Assembly (NCBI GenBank): GCA_027490995.1
Contig: JAIXWY010000015.1
Location: 1-59,065 of the forward strand
Direction of reading: 5' to 3'
Length of the DNA stretch: 59,065 nt
DNA from: Opitutaceae bacterium
GTDB lineage: Bacteria > Verrucomicrobiota > Verrucomicrobiia > Opitutales > Opitutaceae
The translations under genes were made by a program, and so were the position numbers. This document shows positions 55,400 through 59,065 of this stretch, one piece after another (within the stretch, counting starts at the first letter, position 1; every line of letters begins with the position of its first letter). The notes below the pieces were generated by a model. That model was not told the origin of the DNA. It saw nothing but the letters and a program-made list of their open reading frames with translations, and made no database searches.

Positions 55400-58300
55400 T
55401 TAGGAACGCGTGACGGTCTCGTGGAGGTTGAGCAGGGCGCGGGACACGGCGGTCCACGCCGCGAGTTCGGCTTCCGGCAGATCGGCGGCGACGGGGGATT
55501 CGCCGGTGGACACCAAGGCCCGGGCCCCGGCCGGGTCGGCGCGGTAGCGGGCGCGCTGCTGCTCGAAGAGCTGGCGCAGCAAGTGCGCCTCCTCGGCGGT
55601 CGGCGGCCGCGCCACCGCCCGAGCGAACGCCCAGTCTAGCCGGGCCTCGAACGTCCAACCTCCGCGGCGAAGGATGCGCTCGGCGAAGACCCGCGCGGCC
55701 TCGACGTAGGTCGGGTCGTTGAGGAGAACCAGCGCTTGCAGCGGCGTGTTCGACGTTGACCGGTGCGTCGTGCACTCGTCGCGGGCCGGGGCGTCGAAGG
55801 CCATCAGGCTCGGGTGGAGCAACGTGCGCTGCCAGTGCGTGTAGACGCCGCGGCGGTAGAGCTGGTCCCCGGTGTCGGCGACGTATTCGCGGCGCGGGAA
55901 GTTGAGAGGCGCGTAGTATCCCTTGGGTTGATACGGCTTGGCGCTCGGGCCTCCGAGGCGCGGGGAGAGCAGGCCGCTGACGGCAAGGGCGTTGTCGCGG
56001 ATGAATTCGGCGTCGAGTCGGAAGCGGCTTTGCCGGGCAAGCAGGCGGTTGAGCGGATCGCGTTCCTCAACGCCCGGCGGCGGGACGGAGGAGCGGCGGT
56101 AGGCGCGGGAGCTGACGATGAGGCGGACCACGTGTTTCACATCCCAGCCGCTTTCGCGGAACTCGACGGCGAGCCAGTCGAGCAGTTCGGGGTGGGAAGG
56201 CCAGTCACCCTGGGAGCCGAGGTCCTCGACGGTGCGGGTGAGGCCCTCGCCGAAGTAGAGCCGCCAGAGCCGGTTGACGAACGTGCGGGCGGTGAGGGGA
56301 TTTTGCGGTGAGACGAGCCACTCTGCGAAGTCGAGGCGTGAGACGCGCTTGCCGTCGCTGGCGGTGAGCTTGCCGAGGAACTCGGGAATGGCGGCCTCGG
56401 CGAGGGGGCCGCTGTCGTCCATCCAGTTGCCGCGCGGCAGCACGCGCAACGGGCGCGGTTCGACGCTGCGGGAGACCGGCATGGACGGCAGACGCTGGTA
56501 GAGATCGTCGCGGGCGATGCGCGCCGCGTTGAGGCGATCGCGCAAGGGTTTGAGCGACGCGGCGTTGGCGCGGAAATCGAACGCGATCCGGCGCTTGTCC
56601 TCGTCGGTGCGGTCGGCAGCGGGTTTCAGCATCGCGTCGAGGGTGCGCCGAGGAATGCCGGTGGGATTGGGATCCGGGTTGGGCTGATCGTGGAGCGCGA
56701 TCCGGAAGCGGCCGAGGTGCTGGTAGGGGTGAGCCTGAGAGTGGCGGATGCGGACCGTGAGGCGGGCGTCGGGGCCGCCGGTGAACGGCTCGGCGAGGTA
56801 GAAGGCGAAGCCGCCGCCGGAGCCGCGGTTCAGCGTGGCGGCGGTGGTGAGATCGCCGTCGATCGCCTTGCTCGGGTCAAAGCCTGCTTCGCTGCCGAGG
56901 TTGGCTGAGGCGGAGGCGATGCGCAGGGCAGTGGGGCGCGCGTCGGCTGAGGCAGCGCCGGAGATCTCGATCTCGGCGATGAAGAATCCGGCCCCGGCGC
57001 GGGCCACGTCGGCCCCCGGGAAGCGCTCGTCATTGACGGTCTCCAGCCGCAGCGCGGTCACGGGCGTGAGCGGCGCGGCCACGGTCACAATGTAGGTGTC
57101 GTGGCGGGGATTTTCGCCGCCGGGGACGAGGGAGTGGTCGTCCTTCTCGATGGCCAACGGGGTTCCGGCGGTGGAACGCGCGGCGAGGGGTGGCTGGGGT
57201 TTCCATGCGAGGCGACCGGCCTGATGAGCGGCGACGATCCGGGCTTCCCAAGCGGCGCGCTCGGAGGCGAGTTCGTCGTCGGTCGGTGCGGCGATCTGCT
57301 TGCTGAGCGCGGCGATCTCCGCCTCGAGGGCTTGCATCTGGCTCTTTTCCTTCGCCGTGGTGAAGAGCGATTCCTCGCTGAGATTTTCGCGGGTGAAGCC
57401 GCCGCTGAGATTGTAAGCGCCCTTCTCGTGCAGGTCGGAGAAGACGGCCGCCAGGCTGTAGAAGTCCTTCAGCGTGTAGGGATCGAACTTGTGGTCGTGG
57501 CATTCGGCGCACGCCAGCGTCGCTCCAAGCCAGACGGTGGCGGTGGTGCGGACGCGGTCGGCGGCGTACTTGGCGAAGTACTCCTTATCCTGGATGCCGC
57601 CCTCGCCGGAGATGCGGTGGAGTCGGTTGTAGCCGGAGCCGACGCGTTGCTCGGGGGTGGAGCCTTGGAGCAGATCGCCGGCGATCTGCTCGCGCGTGAA
57701 TTGATCGAACGGTAGATTCTGGTTGAAGGCGCGGATGACGTAATCGCGGTACGGCCAGTAACGCAGCGTGACGTCGTTGTGGAAGCCGATGGAGTCGGCG
57801 TAGCGGACAAGGTCGAGCCATGGCACGGCCATGCGTTCGCCGTAGTGCGGGGAGGCGAGGTACTGGTCGATCAGGCGCGCGTAGGCAGCCTCGGGATTTG
57901 TGCTCCGGGCGAATGCCTCGACATCCGCGGGCGCGGGCGGGAGGCCGGTGAGGTCGAGCGCGAGTCGGCGGATGAGCGTACGGCGGTCGGCCTCCGGGGA
58001 ACTCGGGAGCCCAGCGCGGGCGAGGCCGGCATCGACAAACGCGTCGATGGCTCCGGAGCCCGGAGCGGCGGCCGCTGGGAGAGCAGGCCGCGTGGGGGCG
58101 ACGTAGGCCCAGTGGGCCTCGTAGGCAGCGCCCTCGGCGACCCAGCGCTGCAGCGTTTCCTTTTGGGCCGCGGTGAGCGTGCGGGCGGAGTCCGGTGGAG
58201 GCATCTGCTCATCCGGATCGGTCGACAGAATCCGCTGGATGGCCTCGCTGGTCTCCGGGTTGCCCGGGACCCACGCGAAGTCGGCGATCGCGGCGTCGCG

Positions 58301-58537
58301 ATCGTCGAGACGCAGATTGGCCTCGCGGTGATTCTTGTCCGGACCGTGGCAGTGGAAGCAGTTTTCCGACAGGATCGGCCGGATGTCGCGGTTGAAACTG
58401 AGCGCGGCGGGAGGCGTGGTCGCGCCGGCGGATGCAGGGGCCGCGGGTGCGGCGATGCCGAGCGATCCGGCGAAGGCTCCGACGGAACCGATGACAAAGG
58501 CGCGAAGAGCAGGAAGGGCGACGCGGGCGAGATCCAT
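55400..58537 (-). CDS. PSCyt1/DUF1549/DUF1553 secreted cytochrome-like protein (pair C)
   Basis: 1045 residues. The signal region covers about 1-32. PSCyt1 has haem motif CFHCH (about residue 59), MPPPDSARTLTAAQK and WVAEGAAYEAHWAYVAP. DUF1549 has LALDLTGLPPAPADVE, HYGERMAVPWLDLVRYADS and CAECHDHKFDP (about 339). A predicted coiled stretch (QMQALEAEIAALSKQIAAP) and a discoidin-like insert (PVTALRLETVNDERFPG, NLGSEAGFDPSKAIDGDLTT) precede DUF1553 (NPLTARTFVNRLW, SNTPLQALVLLNDPTYVEAA). The frame is open to 58969, but the Met at 58537 precedes the signal peptide. Presumed exported electron-transfer protein acting with the DUF1501 partner. Confidence 0.92.
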   Translation of the reverse strand: MDLARVALPALRAFVIGSVGAFAGSLGIAAPAAPASAGATTPPAALSFNRDIRPILSENCFHCHGPDKNHREANLRLDDRDAAIADFAWVPGNPETSEAIQRILSTDPDEQMPPPDSARTLTAAQKETLQRWVAEGAAYEAHWAYVAPTRPALPAAAAPGSGAIDAFVDAGLARAGLPSSPEADRRTLIRRLALDLTGLPPAPADVEAFARSTNPEAAYARLIDQYLASPHYGERMAVPWLDLVRYADSIGFHNDVTLRYWPYRDYVIRAFNQNLPFDQFTREQIAGDLLQGSTPEQRVGSGYNRLHRISGEGGIQDKEYFAKYAADRVRTTATVWLGATLACAECHDHKFDPYTLKDFYSLAAVFSDLHEKGAYNLSGGFTRENLSEESLFTTAKEKSQMQALEAEIAALSKQIAAPTDDELASERAAWEARIVAAHQAGRLAWKPQPPLAARSTAGTPLAIEKDDHSLVPGGENPRHDTYIVTVAAPLTPVTALRLETVNDERFPGADVARAGAGFFIAEIEISGAASADARPTALRIASASANLGSEAGFDPSKAIDGDLTTAATLNRGSGGGFAFYLAEPFTGGPDARLTVRIRHSQAHPYQHLGRFRIALHDQPNPDPNPTGIPRRTLDAMLKPAADRTDEDKRRIAFDFRANAASLKPLRDRLNAARIARDDLYQRLPSMPVSRSVEPRPLRVLPRGNWMDDSGPLAEAAIPEFLGKLTASDGKRVSRLDFAEWLVSPQNPLTARTFVNRLWRLYFGEGLTRTVEDLGSQGDWPSHPELLDWLAVEFRESGWDVKHVVRLIVSSRAYRRSSVPPPGVEERDPLNRLLARQSRFRLDAEFIRDNALAVSGLLSPRLGGPSAKPYQPKGYYAPLNFPRREYVADTGDQLYRRGVYTHWQRTLLHPSLMAFDAPARDECTTHRSTSNTPLQALVLLNDPTYVEAARVFAERILRRGGWTFEARLDWAFARAVARPPTAEEAHLLRQLFEQQRARYRADPAGARALVSTGESPVAADLPEAELAAWTAVSRALLNLHETVTRS

Positions 58538-58639
58538 GGCGCGGGGTGGAGGAAGGCGGGCGGGGGTTTCGCGGAACGGAACGCTCCGAACACCCGCGCC
58601 GCCAACGCAACTCCGCCGCTGCCCCGAGGCAACCTCGCG

Positions 58640-58660
58640 TTTCAGGAATTTTCCCTGAAA
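58640..58660. promoter_or_regulatory. Palindrome between the edge gene and pair C
   Basis: TTTCAGG, 7-base spacer AATTTTC, CCTGAAA, a perfect 7-bp inverted repeat 2 bases after the stop of the edge gene and 103 bases before the pair C start (minus strand). It may be a weak terminator or an operator of the pair C operon. No T-tract follows the stem on the minus strand. Confidence 0.35.
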
Positions 58661-58662
58661 TT

Positions 58663-59065
58663 TCAGCGCGCCGGCGCGGTGGCGACGACCTGGGGGATGC
58701 GCGCGGAGATCACCTCGTGGCGTTGTCGGCTGATGCCAAAGATGATGCGATCGGGTTCGGCGCTGCGGTCCCAGGCCCACGACTGGCCCTCGAAGGGCAC
58801 TTCGATCGTGGTGACGTACTCGAGGGTCACTCCCGAGCGCGGGAGGCGGAGGACGTAGAGTTCGGGAGCGTCGTGACCCGTGACGTAGAGCAGGCCGTCC
58901 GGGCCCCAGCTCCCGCCGGAGCAACTGCTTTTGCCCCACGTGGCCACGACCTGCGGGGGGAAGAGCCACGAGTCGAGTAGTTGCCAGTCTTGGTTGAAGC
59001 GGCCGACGTGGGTCCAGCGCTGGTCGAACCCCGGGGTGGTGCCGGCGTCGTTGTAATTGGCGAAG
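58663..59065 (-). CDS. C-terminal fragment of a propeller-like protein (runs off the window)
   Basis: The reading frame is open to the window edge and gives at least 134 residues without a start. The visible part reads FANYNDAGTTPGFDQRW, VGRFNQDWQLLDSWLFPP, then GSWGPDGLLYVTGHDAPELY and VPFEGQSWAWDRSAEPDRII, ending RHEVISARIPQVVATAPAR. It looks like the last blades of a secreted beta-propeller. The family is not recognised. It is upstream of pair C on the same strand. Confidence 0.6.
   Translation of the reverse strand, partial: FANYNDAGTTPGFDQRWTHVGRFNQDWQLLDSWLFPPQVVATWGKSSCSGGSWGPDGLLYVTGHDAPELYVLRLPRSGVTLEYVTTIEVPFEGQSWAWDRSAEPDRIIFGISRQRHEVISARIPQVVATAPAR

Overview
The window is high-GC chromosomal DNA from a Verrucomicrobiota bacterium, most likely of the Opitutaceae/Opitutales type. 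This is inferred from gene content: planctomycete-type cytochrome (PSCyt1/DUF1549/DUF1553) proteins paired with Tat-exported DUF1501 proteins, DUF1800, haem-binding PVC dehydrogenases, ThuA domains, DUF5069, and a roughly 125-residue secreted module with an LIRAVGP core. Most starts lack a clear Shine-Dalgarno sequence. No rRNA, CRISPR array or intact phage is visible.

Layout. 0-7.4 kb: rhamnulokinase (rhaB) diverges from lutABC (L-lactate oxidation), followed by a secreted thioredoxin-like protein and a secreted 5'-nucleotidase-type phosphoesterase. 7.5-10.3 kb: a mobile pocket with tRNA-Leu(UAG), a complete tyrosine recombinase, an AT-rich gap, and a RAYT (REP-associated tyrosine transposase) gene lying between two inverted REP sequences. 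10.3-22.2 kb: large secreted proteins (an HExxH metallopeptidase-like protein, then a DUF1800/LamG protein with its DUF1501 partner and a pseudopilin-like protein), a GYF_2 membrane protein, and a well-expressed-looking 74-residue membrane peptide. 22.2-26.6 kb: twin REP elements, a ceramidase-like protein, a hexapeptide acyltransferase and a lactonase-type beta-propeller. 26.8-35.7 kb: two divergent PSCyt1/DUF1553 + DUF1501 pairs. 35.8-36.6 kb: a ketose 3-epimerase-like enzyme. 36.7-52.4 kb: nine consecutive minus-strand genes that look like one long transcription unit (PEP-hydrolase-like TIM barrel, cupin, ThuA-haem-ThuA giant, Tm-1-like ATP-binding protein, glycerate kinase, DUF5069, second PVC dehydrogenase, BNR protein, secreted toroid-like protein). 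52.6-59 kb: a secreted SGNH hydrolase, a third DUF1501 + PSCyt1/DUF1553 pair, and a truncated gene at the edge.

How it fits together. The cell appears to be a polysaccharide/sugar degrader. Rhamnose kinase plus LutABC suits a deoxysugar pathway whose lactaldehyde branch ends in L-lactate. The secreted haem and DUF1501 proteins, the esterase and the propellers act outside the cytoplasm. The isomerase, glycerate kinase and split Tm-1 pair suggest cytoplasmic handling of a sugar or sugar acid.

The most distinctive signal is the REP/RAYT system: one motif (core GGGGTCAGGCTTTGC) recurs at seven loci, all in the first 22.7 kb and all just downstream of gene 3' ends. It supplies the stop codon of the transposase and overlaps that of the integrase.
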